Shown here in pieces: positions 11,863-23,275 of a DNA stretch of 64,000 bases. This DNA is from Campylorhamphus procurvoides. Lineage: Eukaryota; Chordata; Aves; Passeriformes; Dendrocolaptidae. The stretch spans positions 372,001-436,000 of the forward strand of contig WBMV01003351.1 of NCBI GenBank assembly GCA_013396655.1. The letters run 5' to 3'. Below the pieces are notes generated by a model. That model searched no databases. It saw nothing but the letters and a program-made list of their open reading frames with translations, and was not told the origin of the DNA. A program made the position numbers and the translations under genes. The number at the start of each line of letters is the position of its first letter. Position 1 is the stretch's first letter.

Positions 11863-12394
11863 GATTTGACACCAGCCAGCAACTAAGACCCACACAGTTG
11901 TTTGCTCAACTTCCCCCACAGTGGTGAAAGAGTAAAAGTGAGAGAATTTGTGGGTTGATGTAAGGACAGTTTAATAGATAAAATAGAAAGCTAAGCAAAA
12001 CAAGGAATTCATTCCCCACTTACCATGGGCAGGCAGGTGTACAGCAAGATGGTCTCCATCACATGTAGCAGTGACTTGTGAAGACAAACGCCATCACTGA
12101 ACACCAGCCCTTTCCTTCTTCCCCAATTCTATATGATGAGCATGATGATGGTGTGGGATATCACTTTGGTCAGTTGGGGTCAGCTGTCCTGGCTGTCCCC
12201 TTTCCCAACTCCTAATGCACCTACAGCCTGCTCGGTAGCATGGTAGTGTGAAAAGCAGAAAAGACCTTGATTCTGTTTATGTGCTGCTAAAACATCCATG
12301 TGTTATCAACACTTTTTTTAGCACAAATCTAAAACATAACTCAATAGCAGCTACTGTAAAGAAAATTAACTCTACCTAAGCCAAAAGTATCACA
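11857..12394 (-). mobile_element. Solo LTR of an avian endogenous retrovirus family, antisense
   Basis: On the minus strand this matches a common avian LTR that I know by pattern. Its 5' part reads like 'ggtagagttaattttc', followed by the block complementary to 'cagctgtcctggctgtcccc' (12181-12200). The region complementary to 'gaattcattccccacttacc' and 'cccatgggcaggcagg'-like sequence follows, and the 3' part is complementary to 'actaagacccacacag' (11884-11899). A TATA-like site is complementary to 12127-12135, degraded from the usual TATATAAAG. An ATTAAA polyadenylation variant is complementary to 11970-11975. No internal retroviral genes flank it, so it is a solo LTR left by recombination. 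An 11-bp direct repeat brackets it. The family name and exact ends are uncertain; an ERVL-type origin is my guess. Confidence 0.82.
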
Positions 12395-12403
12395 CTAAGT
12401 CAT
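12393..12403. repeat. Right copy of the 11-bp direct repeat flanking the LTR
   Basis: Reads cactaagtcat, identical to 11852-11862. Retroviral target duplications are normally 4-6 bp, so only part of the 11-bp identity is expected to be the duplication itself. Confidence 0.85.
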
Positions 12404-13544
12404 CATAAATAATATTACATTATACCTTTTTATTTATCTTTCAAAAAATGTGACAATTGGTGAATTTAAGCCTTGCAGCAAACTTTTCTGAAATTGAAAG
12501 ATCCTAAAATAAAACCACAGAAACAAGAAAATCAGCACATGAAATGTTACAAAAGTCTTGTTCACAGGCCTTTTCCTGGAGAAAATTTCTTCTACCTTTG
12601 TCATATATCTACTTTTGTCAATCTGCTGATATATACAGGAAATAAAATTGCACTCGGTTGATAGAAAAACCTGTTCAATAAAATTGAACTAAAGAGTGTC
12701 CTGGAGAGCCGCGTTTCTGAAATCACTTTCCTTTTTTAGGATTGATATTTTTTGCTAATTCTTGTCAACACAGGATGCCTTTGGTCCTTTAATAATTTTT
12801 ATATAGAAAATTATTGAGCATGTTTGTTCTCCTTCAAAAAGGAGAAACTTTTTTAGCGTCAGGAACACTGCAGCATTGCATAGGCCTGTTATATTCAAAT
12901 CTGGCAGGACAGTTCTTTGCAAGCCTGAAGAAACTCAACCTCTTTCTGAATCTATCAAAGTGCATTTAGCATGGTGCTCTGTCAAAATGAGTAGGTCTTG
13001 ATGACGGAATGACACTTGAAGTGTTTATATGTCTCACAGCCATTTCAGGAATAGGGAAAATCCATTAACATATGTATATATATAAATAAAAATAAGGAAA
13101 TCAAGATTAAAATTTCTTTGAAAGCTTAGTGAAAACTTTTAGAAAAACAGTTTTTTGTCTTCAGGAAAAAAAAGAAAGTGCACAAATTATTTAGAATTAA
13201 AATCCAAATAAGAAGTTCTGTAAATTACTTCAGAAGCCCAAGCTGGAAATGCTTGGAGACATCCTGGTTAAACAGTTCTAAGCGCTTATTTGCTTTATAT
13301 ATTCAGTTGCATTAATATCCCTCATTTTACTTTCTTGCTATGAAATCAAGCTTATTTTAGGAAAAAAATCCTGAAGACATAATTCCAGATGATGATGTAT
13401 GTTGTCATTTCATGAAACTTTAATGAGTTATGTAGATAATGATTATTAATGATTTATTATTATGATTACACTGATTATGCTTGTATACAATTTAATAACA
13501 TGAAATATTTTTCTGTGTTGTCATATTGTATTTGGATGTATTTG
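12404..13544. other. AT-rich unassigned DNA
   Basis: No gene or repeat family recognised. A small perfect hairpin of 9 bp (12791-12799 with 12807-12815, loop of 7) is present but unremarkable in AT-rich DNA. Confidence 0.55.
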
Positions 13545-14262
13545 AAGGGTTACTAAGCAAATTTGCAAGCAATCTAAACTGGGAGGAGCTGTTGACTCCC
13601 CTGAAGGCAGGGAGGCCCTGCAGAGAGACCTCGACCTAGAGGACTGGGCAATCATCAACCATATGGAGTTCAACAAGGGGTAGTGCTGGATTCTGCACCT
13701 GGAATGGGACAACCCTGGATGTTTGTACAGACTGGGGAATGAGATGTTGGAAAGCAATGCCATGGAAAGGGACTTGGCAGTCCTGGTCGATGGCAAGTTG
13801 AATGTGAGTCAGCAGTGCCCTGGCAGCCAGGAGGGCCAACCCTGTTCTGGGAGGGCATCAGGCACAGCATCGCCAGCTGGGCAAGGGAGGGGATTGTCCT
13901 GCTCTGCTCTGCACTGGGGTGCCACAATATAAGAAACTTATTAAGCTATTAGAGAGGAGGGGCAGACACCGTGGTGACCAGTGACAGGACCTGAGGGAAA
14001 AGTCTGAAGTTGTGTCAGGGGAGGTTTAAGCTAGATATTAGAAAAAGGTTCTTTGCCCAGAGGCTGACTGGGCACTGGAACAGGTTCCCCAGGGAAGTGA
14101 TCACAGCACCAATTCTGCCAGAGTTCAAGAAGTGTTTAGATGACACACTCAGGCACATGGTGTGACTCTTGGGGATGGTCCTGTGCAGGGCCAGGAGTTG
14201 GACTCTATGGTCCTTGTGGGTACCTTCCAACTCAGCATATTCTGTGTTTCTGTGAAATTCAG
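13545..14262 (+). mobile_element. CR1 LINE with internal deletion, 3' end intact
   Basis: A plus-strand CR1. The ORF2 block 'gccctgcagagagacctcga' (13615-13634) is followed by 'gagttcaacaaggggtag' and 'gggacttggcagtcctgg'. Near 13920-13935 the sequence jumps from the 'gcactggggtgcc' region directly to the 'ttattagagaggagggg'-type region, which implies an internal deletion. It then continues through 'gaggtttaagctagatatta' and 'actgggcactggaacaggtt' to the canonical end 'gggtaccttccaactcagca' and 'ttctgtgtttctgtg'. The short plus and minus frames at 13521-13932 belong to this element or are its shadows. Confidence 0.9.
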
Positions 14263-17200
14263 GACTGAATTTTTTATTTTTAGAATACTTAACAATGTGG
14301 AGTTGTAGAGAAATCTGATAGATACATACAATTGTATTGTGTACAAAGCAGAGTAATAATGCAATAAGGTATCTTCTCATCTTTTTTATTATTTAGAAAG
14401 GCAACAGAAAACTTTCTTTCTCAAAATCTCCTGCTAGAACTCTGAAGGCAGGAAAAAGTGAAAAACAAAATGGAAACAAAAACACAAAATCAAGAGAACT
14501 TTTGTTAAGAAGAAATATAGTAAAAATTTTCTTAAAACATCTGACTTCATAGTTATTTGTCACTATCCTATTCAAAGGCCTTTTACCAGTAAAGATATTT
14601 TGGCATTTTATTCCTATCATAAATATTCATAATTCACCAGATGACGATCAGGACACTGAGCCATGGTGTATAACATATACTCCTGCTCATTTTTCTTATT
14701 GTTTACTGGATGTGATTTTTAAGTTGCATTGTTTATTCTGGACATGATGACTGATCATGGAAGAGACAAAACTAAATAAAGCCTTAAAATAGACACTCAG
14801 CCCTTTTTCCTTTTTTCTTGCAGATAAGCTTAAATGACAAATGTGAAAAGAAGCAAGTACCTTTTATAAACTATTTGTTGCTGGAGTGGAGTTCTAAACC
14901 AAAACAGCCCATGTTAATTATTTGATTCACAAGTGAATAAATAAACAAATAGGACATAGAAAAATATAAATAAACAACCATCAATTGTCTGTTTCATCTA
15001 ATAGAACGGGGGGAGCCTTAACAAACAGGCTTATATTAAATTTTGGGTGTATATTTGAGTACTCCATGCAATACTCAAAATTTTATTTTGGCGAGATATC
15101 TTAGGTCACTTTTTAGCTACAACTCCTCAGGAGACCTAAAGATGTTTCCACATATGATAAGTCCAGTTGTTTGTCTGGAACCCTCCCCAGCTCCATACTA
15201 CAAGGCTGAAGTTCACCTTTTTTATATCACTCAAGCTACATTCATGGAAAAATAGCTTGTAAATTGCCCATGACAGGACTAAAACAGGTCCTTAATTGTG
15301 ATGATCAGGGAAACAACAGCCTGGGGTGGGAGTAACACTTGTGTGCCAATCAATTCAAGCAAATCTGTATGTATAGAGGCCTTATTTTCAAATTCCAGAT
15401 GTCAAACACTAACTATGAGGAAAATGGGAGGAGGAATGCACACACACTTAGAAACCAAAAAAATGGATACAAATGAATTACTTCATTTTAATTTTTCTGC
15501 TCAGTATCTTATTGTTTTGCAAACTCACTAAAAAAAACAAACAGTGCAATTGATTTTCATAAAGGTCTGTTTACAAAATAAAGCCACTTTTTTTTTTCTG
15601 AGTAAAAGGCAAGGTCAAGGAAGGCTACAATAAGATTTGGAAAAAATAATTAACCTCCACTGAGGTCACACCTCAGGACATGAGGACATGTATACCTTTT
15701 TGTGCACATCTGTTTCAGTGCTAATAAACAGCTTTAATATTTGAGAGGAAATGGGACAGCCATTACTAAAAAAGTTGGTTGATCATGGAAAGTATTAAGT
15801 ATTATGAGTTTAAGCTGTAGGTTTGTTGTCTGGGTATCTAGACTCAATGAGTCTTACCAAATACAGTGTTCCTTTACTAGGCATCAAAAAGCATTTCAAT
15901 TTGGTTTCCTAAGAGTACGAGGTTATGCGAAGGTGAAGTTTTTGTGCTTACCTACCTGTCAGTTCTTGCATGAAAACTGAACTCAACTCCAGTGCAGTGT
16001 TACAAAAGGAGAAAAATAATAAACTGGTCAAAGCCAATTAAATCTTAAAATTTCATGAAAATTCAGGGCTTGGCAGAAGACAGAACACTGAATTAGAGAT
16101 GTTGGTGAAGGAAAATCTGGAGTCTGAGCCTGTGACTTTTCTGTTGTCTGAGATCTGCTGTCTTTTCTGGTCTGGTAGGGCCACAAGGAGACTTCAGGTT
16201 ATAACTAATGTAACAGAAAACTTGTCTTCCTAGTAAATTGTTTTAGAGAATAGATTAATTAAGGACAAATTGAAGACATCACTAAATATTACAGGAGTCA
16301 TTTTTTATTTTTTTTAAATCGTGAATACTCTTAGTATCTTTACACATACTTTACAATATGTTTAATATAATTCAATACTGAATCTTAAACAAACTCCTCT
16401 AGATAATATTTAACATATGAAGAGACTAAATGTCTGACATATTGAGTCTTCTGATAAAACTATTCCACGTTTTTTACACCAAACTATCTATCAGAAACTA
16501 GTAATTGCAGGAAACATGTTCATGAATACTGCTTTTAACTTCTATGCAAACTTGAAAGCAAGCATTATATTAAAAGGCCGCACATCTTTACAGAGGGAAC
16601 ATGAAAGCATTAATATTTTTATTTAAACACAGTAGATTTATTAAAAATAAACAATTAATGAATTAAACCCTTCATATAAAAATTTAAAGTAGATGTATAT
16701 TTATGACATTGTTTCATAAGCATGTTCTTTATTATTTGAAAACAGTATGTCATTGACAATATAAAAAATAGTAAGAAATGAAAAATTGTGAATCTTCAGT
16801 AGTGTGTATATGGCCCTTTTACTCAAAGTATATGAAAATGGAAGACATTCTAAACATAGAAACATTACACGAGGTTATAGCTTGCATGATTTTGATTTGA
16901 TGTATATATGTGTCTATAAAATATTTATTACTAATGCTATATTTTATTTTAATTATTAGTTATATGTTTATTAATTTTTTTACTGTAGTGAAGGAAAGAC
17001 AGATGTAGAAGCAAGTAATCAATGATGCACCAATTTATTGAATGAGAGTGAATATCTATTTGTGTAAGATCTGCTTCTTGCTCAAATTTGTTGAAAACAA
17101 TTGTCTTAAGTAGGGCTAGATTTTCACTCCTAAAATTTATTATTTTTCTCTTAATTAGAAAATATGTAAGCAGTTTGTTTATAATCCTTGGTTGTTGAGA

Positions 17201-18834
17201 GATACTTTCATAAGAAATTACATAGACACAATCAGTCCTGCATAACTCTATATTGTGGAGCATTACAAGGTTCAGACAATGAACAAGGAGTGTCATAGTT
17301 TCTAAGACTGAAATTGTTGAATGAATATATTAAAAACAAAGGACTACCATAAGGTATTTAAAGATGCCACATTAATATTCATTAGATAAATGTATTATTG
17401 TAAATGAAGCATGATAATCAGTTACAATATATAATTAACTATGCCATAAAAAATCCCTATAATGGCATGCTAAAATGAGATGGGTTATACATCATTAAAG
17501 CTGTGTGGTGCTTGCTTTATATGGGATATAATTACTGCAATAGGAGATAATAACTATTTAAGTATAGCAGAAGTATAAAGTTTCAAATATGGTACTACAA
17601 CAGTTTGAACTATGGAAACATAAATATATCCTTTAAGGATGAAGTTAAATTATTCAAACAAAGATGACAAAAATATTTCTAAAAAAGCTGGAGAGAAACT
17701 AAAAATTTAGTTTCTAAATTTACACCTAGCTCAGTGTAAACATGAATGCTGAAAATGGTTGATAGCTTTAATTACACTGGTAAATTGGCATATTTTTGAT
17801 TATTCTTATGAGACCACATGTTTATTGAGAAAGAAGAGAATAAGGTCCTACTTCTTCAATGGTTCAAGTATATCTCTAAACTGTTATCTATTAACTTCTC
17901 AGAATAAGAATGTATATGTTAAGTTTAGCACAAGCACAAAAACTTGGAAGAGATTTTTCAAAGCACTGAAAATTTATTTTAGAAGGCTTTTGAAATCAAA
18001 CATTTCTCAAAAGCATTTGAATATTATAAAATGTCAATCTCTAGTTAAAGCACAGGATCAGAGCATTTGTGTAAGGACAGAAATCAAAAGTGACCTTCTT
18101 TTATCATTGCCTGGCACATATGACTTAAGTGATAAGATTTTTTTTTCTTTTAAATTTAGGATATAGGGATGGCAAGGGAGGTGAAGTAGCCCTGATTGCT
18201 GGATTAACAATAATAATATACTTATTTATTTTTTAAGATAGAGTTGCACTAGCTGCCTTTGTGCATCCAAAAATATCTGTAATTTCAGTAAACAGAAGTG
18301 TCTCATAACAGGAAAGCAGTCTAATCTTTTCCATGAGATATCTGTCAAGCCACTAAAACTTCCATACAAAATATCAGCTTATTTTAAGAAACGTTTGGTA
18401 TATGTAAGGATGTTAATAGGATAGTTTCTGGAAAATGAAACTCATTATACTATGATTTCATGTGTGAACGCTTCAGAGGAAATAAACTGGAACTTGATAT
18501 TAATGGGGTAGATTGAACAAGTACAAATAGACAATTAGATATTCACATCCTACTTTCAATTTTTGTTTTTTAAGGAAAAACAGGAACAGAAGAGGAAGTT
18601 AATGCTGAAACTAAGCACAAGGAATTTTATCTAGTTGAAACCAAAACTTGGTTTGGTTTAATTAACAGTTATAATGTCCTTAAATCCTGGTAAAATGGGT
18701 GAGATGGAAAAGTGTCAGACATCACCGTGCTGGAAATTGTGTCTTCCGGAAAATCTTTGGCTCTTTCAGTACAAACTGAGTGTTTAAAATACTACCATTT
18801 CCATTTCCTTTGACTTTTCACTTTCTACAGAAAA

Positions 18835-18852
18835 AATAATAATAATAATAAA
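18835..18852. repeat. Short (AAT)n microsatellite
   Basis: Five to six AAT units, bordered by A runs. Confidence 0.9.
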
Positions 18853-19362
18853 AAAATCCCAACAAAACAAAACCAAATTCAAAATAGATTCAAGTTCCAG
18901 AGATACAAGTAAAGATCAGAATAAGCCAGAAACAATTACAGGAAGGGATGGGAAGGTGCTCAGCTTGAAGGAGAAAGACATAGTGGTTTAGAAATAATAA
19001 ACAAACTTAATCTGATTCACTTCTCTTCGAATTCAACAGAGGAATTATCTTTTTGTTCAGTTTTCAGACTTGATTCTCATAAAAATAAATACATGGGATC
19101 AACTTGTGGTAGGAGATCTTTTGAAGTGCAAAGACTAAAAAATAAACTGTATATTTACTCTGTACAATTTTATATTTTACTCTAACATAAAAAACCAACT
19201 CCATGATAGTGTCATATGACTTTCAAAAGTATGCAGTTTTTTAACACACGGAATACATGTATTAAAGGATATAATTCTATGCCATCTCACCTTCTCTCCT
19301 TCTATTTATGGAGATTCTGTATTTTTTAGATTAAAACTTTTTAAAAGTATTTTCTTTTTTTT

Positions 19363-19391
19363 GGGGGGAGGGAGAGGGAAGGGGAGGGGGG
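19363..19391 (+). repeat. G-rich tract with G-quadruplex potential
   Basis: Five G runs of 3 to 6 residues are separated by one or two A or AGA spacers (6 G, 3 G, 3 G, 4 G, 6 G) immediately after a T8 run. This satisfies the usual G3+N1-7 pattern for an intramolecular quadruplex on the plus strand. It is isolated in AT-rich DNA, with no gene nearby. Confidence 0.9.
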
Positions 19392-21929
19392 AATAAAAGC
19401 AAATGCGGATGATCCCAAAACTTGAATCCTATTAAAAGTGTTAATTTGCTGCAGTAATAATTTAGGAGTTTAATTATAAGCTTGAAAAGCAGATTTAGAA
19501 GCACAACTGTAATGTTCATTTGTCCTTTAATGTTTATTGAAAGCAATATGTCCAATGTAATTACAGTGTGTGTCAAATAACCCACCGCTTTATTTTTTTA
19601 ATGCATGATCTGTTAATTTACTTGATTAAGATGACTTACCATCTGTTAAGGAATTTTTCTGTGGTTCTATCATTACTTCTAAATATTAAGAAAAGATATA
19701 AAGCATTTCCTTGTATTTTTTTAATCTCTTATTTTCTTTCTGTTATCCCATTAAGCCCTTACTATGGTGTGCATCATCAATTTCTTCACTGTTAAGGGTT
19801 ACATAATAACTATTTCACTAAACAGGACAAATGAACTACAGAATCAGAGGAGTGCAGTTGTATTAGATGTGAAATCAATGTCAAATACTCAGTCCAGTAT
19901 TACCTTGCATGGGTATTCAAATATATATTTTCCCAAAAGCATGACTAGTGTCTTATAATTAAAATCATATTCAATTATTGAAACTAGAGAGTTTATTAAC
20001 CCACTTCTTCCATTCCTTTAATCACCAAACCATAGAATTTAACAAATATTGCCAAAGAAATGTGTAGTCAATTTAAACCTAATGAGATTACATTCTTAGT
20101 AGCTTTGGCTAGGAATAATATAGAAACAGTAAGTATGATTATGCATTTACATGCTCTCTTTGCAATCCATAAATCTCACAAGTACTTTTTTGCTAGCATT
20201 CCAAGTCCCTCTGTCTAGACCTTTTTGGCAGTATCTCTTTGCAGTCCACAAAACTGAGAGGGTTACTTTTGAAATCCTTTAATTATGCTGAGAATGTAAT
20301 TATTTTTATAAATAGGCAGCTGTAGAGAAGAAAGGGACCTCAGTTAAGAAAATGTCCTAGTTTTCTCTTTTCCATGGCTGTCTTAGGAAAGATTTTTGTG
20401 TTGCTGCCCCTGACTTTTCAAGTTTACATCTTTATCATTTCTACATGAAGACTTTTCAGATCTTAACATTACTTAGGAATTTTTCAAAGATTCTTTTTAA
20501 AAAAATCAAAACTCAATTTAAAATTTCAAATACATCTCTCTTTCAACTAGTATTTATTAGATAATTCACTTCATTTTTTACTTACTGATCTAGTGATGTA
20601 TGTACCAGCAATTTTTGCTAACAAAAGACAGTTACTTCATAAATTATTGAATGCAGGCAATCGCATGCCCTGGAGACTGATGCCTAAAGAGAATGATGAA
20701 TTTTATTCTGCCTTCTCTGGACGAGATAGAGAGCTGCCTCCATGACATACTCTCCTTTTCCCCCAGAACTGCTGATACTTCTTGATAAATATGAAAGCCA
20801 AGTCAGAGATGGGGTGCCTAGAGGCAGAGCAAAGAAAATTCAGCTCCTTCCACCAGGCCCATCACACTGACAAGGAAGTGATAACGCTGCCCAGTGCTGC
20901 AGAGGCTCTGTTATGTGAGATAAGATAGTCCAGCTTGGTCCAGTTTAGCCCAGCCCAGGGAATCCCTGACAAAGTGCTTACATAATTCTTCGCTCAGGGC
21001 CCATGGAAAAGGAGGTCAGCAGAGCAAAGCAATTATGCATACTTTGTGGTTTTTTACTGGAAGTGAACGAATATTTTATCATTGAACATTTGTTGAGGAA
21101 ATCAGAACTTTTTCTAGTTTGAGCCATTTTCATCAAGATGATCCACTTGAAATGAAAAGAATATGTTTTTACTAGCTGCATCGGTTTGTAGAACTATTTT
21201 CATTTCAGGCCCTTAGAAGTAAGGTTGAAGAAATAAAATTCAGACTTAACACAGCTGACTGTAGTGATTCTCTACTTAGAGCCTAGTCACTAACACTTCC
21301 CCATGATGTAGAAAACATGGACACATTTCTAAAAACCTTTCTGCCTGGAACACTTGTCCTGCAGTAGGTTGAACGATCAGCTATTCATTAGACCAAACAA
21401 GCAAAAGAGGTGGGTAGTTTGTTTTTTTTGGTAGATTCTTTTGCTTAGACTTCTTTGTATACAAATTATTTTAGTATTGGATGATGCATTGGAATCACCC
21501 TTGAAGAGACTACCACTGATCTAATAAGTACTTGAAAAAAAATTGTATAAAGAAACCCAAAAGTATAGCAATAAATAGTTACCTCCACATAAACTGGATA
21601 ATATCCTGGTAAGGAACAATGTAGGAAATAAATGATTAGACAACATAGATACTTGCTTATTGGCATTTCTAATCAAAATATTCACAAGACTGAAATATCT
21701 CTTAATTTAGGCCTGAGCTGTACATGCAGACAGATTCAGAAGAGTCTGCTTGTAATAGAAAATTACATAAATTTTAATATTCTTGAAAGATTAAAATGTC
21801 CCTTCAGAATCTTTCACAGCAATATTTAATTTTGAAAAATAAAACTGCATCAAAGCTTCAGTGGTTGTTAAAAGCAGCAGCTAAAATTTCAGTGTCCGGA
21901 AAACAAGAATTGTGGAAAAGGGAGATCTC

Positions 21930-22385
21930 CTTTACTTTCCAAAGGCTTTCAACTATATCCTTCACCAGAAGTATAAGACAGAAAATCATCTGCCATGAGA
22001 TAAAGGGGAAGATCTTCCTATGTATAAATAACTGTGTAAACACTGGAAATAAATTGAGGGTAAACCAGTGCTTTTTCACTGAGGTCAAACCCTGGAGTGC
22101 CACAATGATCCATGCTGCATCCTGTGTAGTTTGACAAGTTTGTAACTGACCTGGAGACGGGATCAATAGCAAAGGACAGAGCTTCCTAATGAATACTGAG
22201 TTATTAACAGCAGCAAAGCTGAAAGGTGACTGAAGAACAGCAAAGCACACTGCCATACTATGTGACTGGACAGCATAAGAGCAAGGGAAATTCAGTGCTG
22301 ACAAATATAATATGGTGCACACTGTGGAAAAAAGAATCCTAATTTTATAGAGAAAGGATGGGTCTAAATTGGCTATTGCCACTCA
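21930..22385 (+). mobile_element. Ancient CR1/L3-like LINE fragment, copy A
   Basis: The plus strand resembles the old amniote CR1 type known from turtles and crocodilians, not the young avian CR1s. Degenerate matches include 'ctggagtgccacaatgatcc' (22092-22111, the RT 'GVPQGS' region), 'gacctggagacggg' and 'gaaattcagtgctgacaaat' (22287-22306). A block near 22350-22385, 'ggtctaaattggctattgcc', follows. The 174-aa minus frame at 21858-22382 is the antisense shadow. Divergence is high and the left edge is uncertain. Confidence 0.6.
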
Positions 22386-22434
22386 TTAATGGAAACTATA
22401 ATGGTAAATAGAATTAATATTTTATTACCAGGGT

Positions 22435-23275
22435 TTTCTGCTGCTAAACATATTCATAAATTATCATGAAACAGAATGAATAATGAGATGTCAAGCTTTA
22501 TTAGTAATAAAAAATTATTCACATAGTTAGAACTAAAATTGACTGCAAAATACTACGGATGACTCTCATGACAATAAAATGGTAAATGAAATTCATTGTT
22601 GATAAATACAAAATAATTTTCAAGGGGGAAAAATACCAAATGCATCCTAATTATACACACAAAGCGATTGGCTCTAAATTAGCTTTCAGTATTCCACAAG
22701 GAAATTGAGTACAGTTTTCTAAATGCCAGTATCATGCTGAATAGCAATTTAAAGAACAAATAGAATGCTGAAATTATCAGAAAGACAATAAAGAAGAAGA
22801 TGAAATATGTGATTCTGCCATTGTATAAATCTCTGAAACAGTTACGGGGTAAATGCTGCACACTCTTTTTGCTGGTGCAAGGGTAGACTGGGACATAAAA
22901 AGGGCTGTGAGGACAGTCAGAATAGCAGGACAGCTACCAAGGAGAGGCTAAATAAAGACAATATAATTGAGATCTATAAAATCACCAGTGGAATGAGTAA
23001 GATGCTTTTCTTTCTTTTTTTCTTTTTTTTCATGGCAATTTGTAGAAGACGTAAGCCATAAGACAAAATCTGGAAGAGAGACCTACTGTGGGTTTATTGT
23101 TGCAGCCTCAAGTACAGAATATTATAACATTGACTCCCAAAAATCAGGAAGATAAAGATGGAAAGTGTATTTGTTCTGTTTTAAATAAGCTTTTCCTTAA
23201 AGCTACCTCTGATCAGTGTCAGAGACAAAGTACTGGACTAAACAGGTTTTTTGGTCTAGTCTGAGGTACTTATTA
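22435..23275 (+). mobile_element. Ancient CR1/L3-like LINE fragment, copy B, with 3' end
   Basis: It begins with 'aacatattcataaattatc' (22447 onward) and repeats the segment already present in copy A: 'gaaattcattgttgataaat' and, near 22673, 'ggctctaaattagctttcag'. It runs on through 'attgtataaatctctgaaac' (22822 onward) and 'gagatctataaaatcaccag' to a 3' end resembling 'gtactggactaaacagg...ttggtctagtctgaggta' near 23230-23270. There is no open frame. Because A and B overlap in element coordinates, they are two insertions or a duplication, not one interrupted copy. Confidence 0.65.

Larger units (their letters stand above)
14263..21929. other. Long AT-rich stretch without recognised genes
   Basis: About 7.7 kb with no convincing exon or dispersed repeat. 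It contains an (AAT)n microsatellite and a G-rich tract, listed separately. The 135-aa plus frame at 17759-18166 is rich in Lys, Ser, Phe and Ile, as expected for a chance frame in AT-rich DNA. A slightly GC-richer, CT/AG-rich patch at about 20660-20990 is unassigned. Confidence 0.55.

Noticed and set aside
17759..18166. 135-aa plus-strand frame
   Set aside because: Composition is that of AT-rich chance sequence, with no splice sites, domain or signal peptide.
21858..22382. 174-aa minus-strand frame, the longest in the window
   Set aside because: It runs antisense to an ancient CR1/L3-like fragment, which explains it without a gene.
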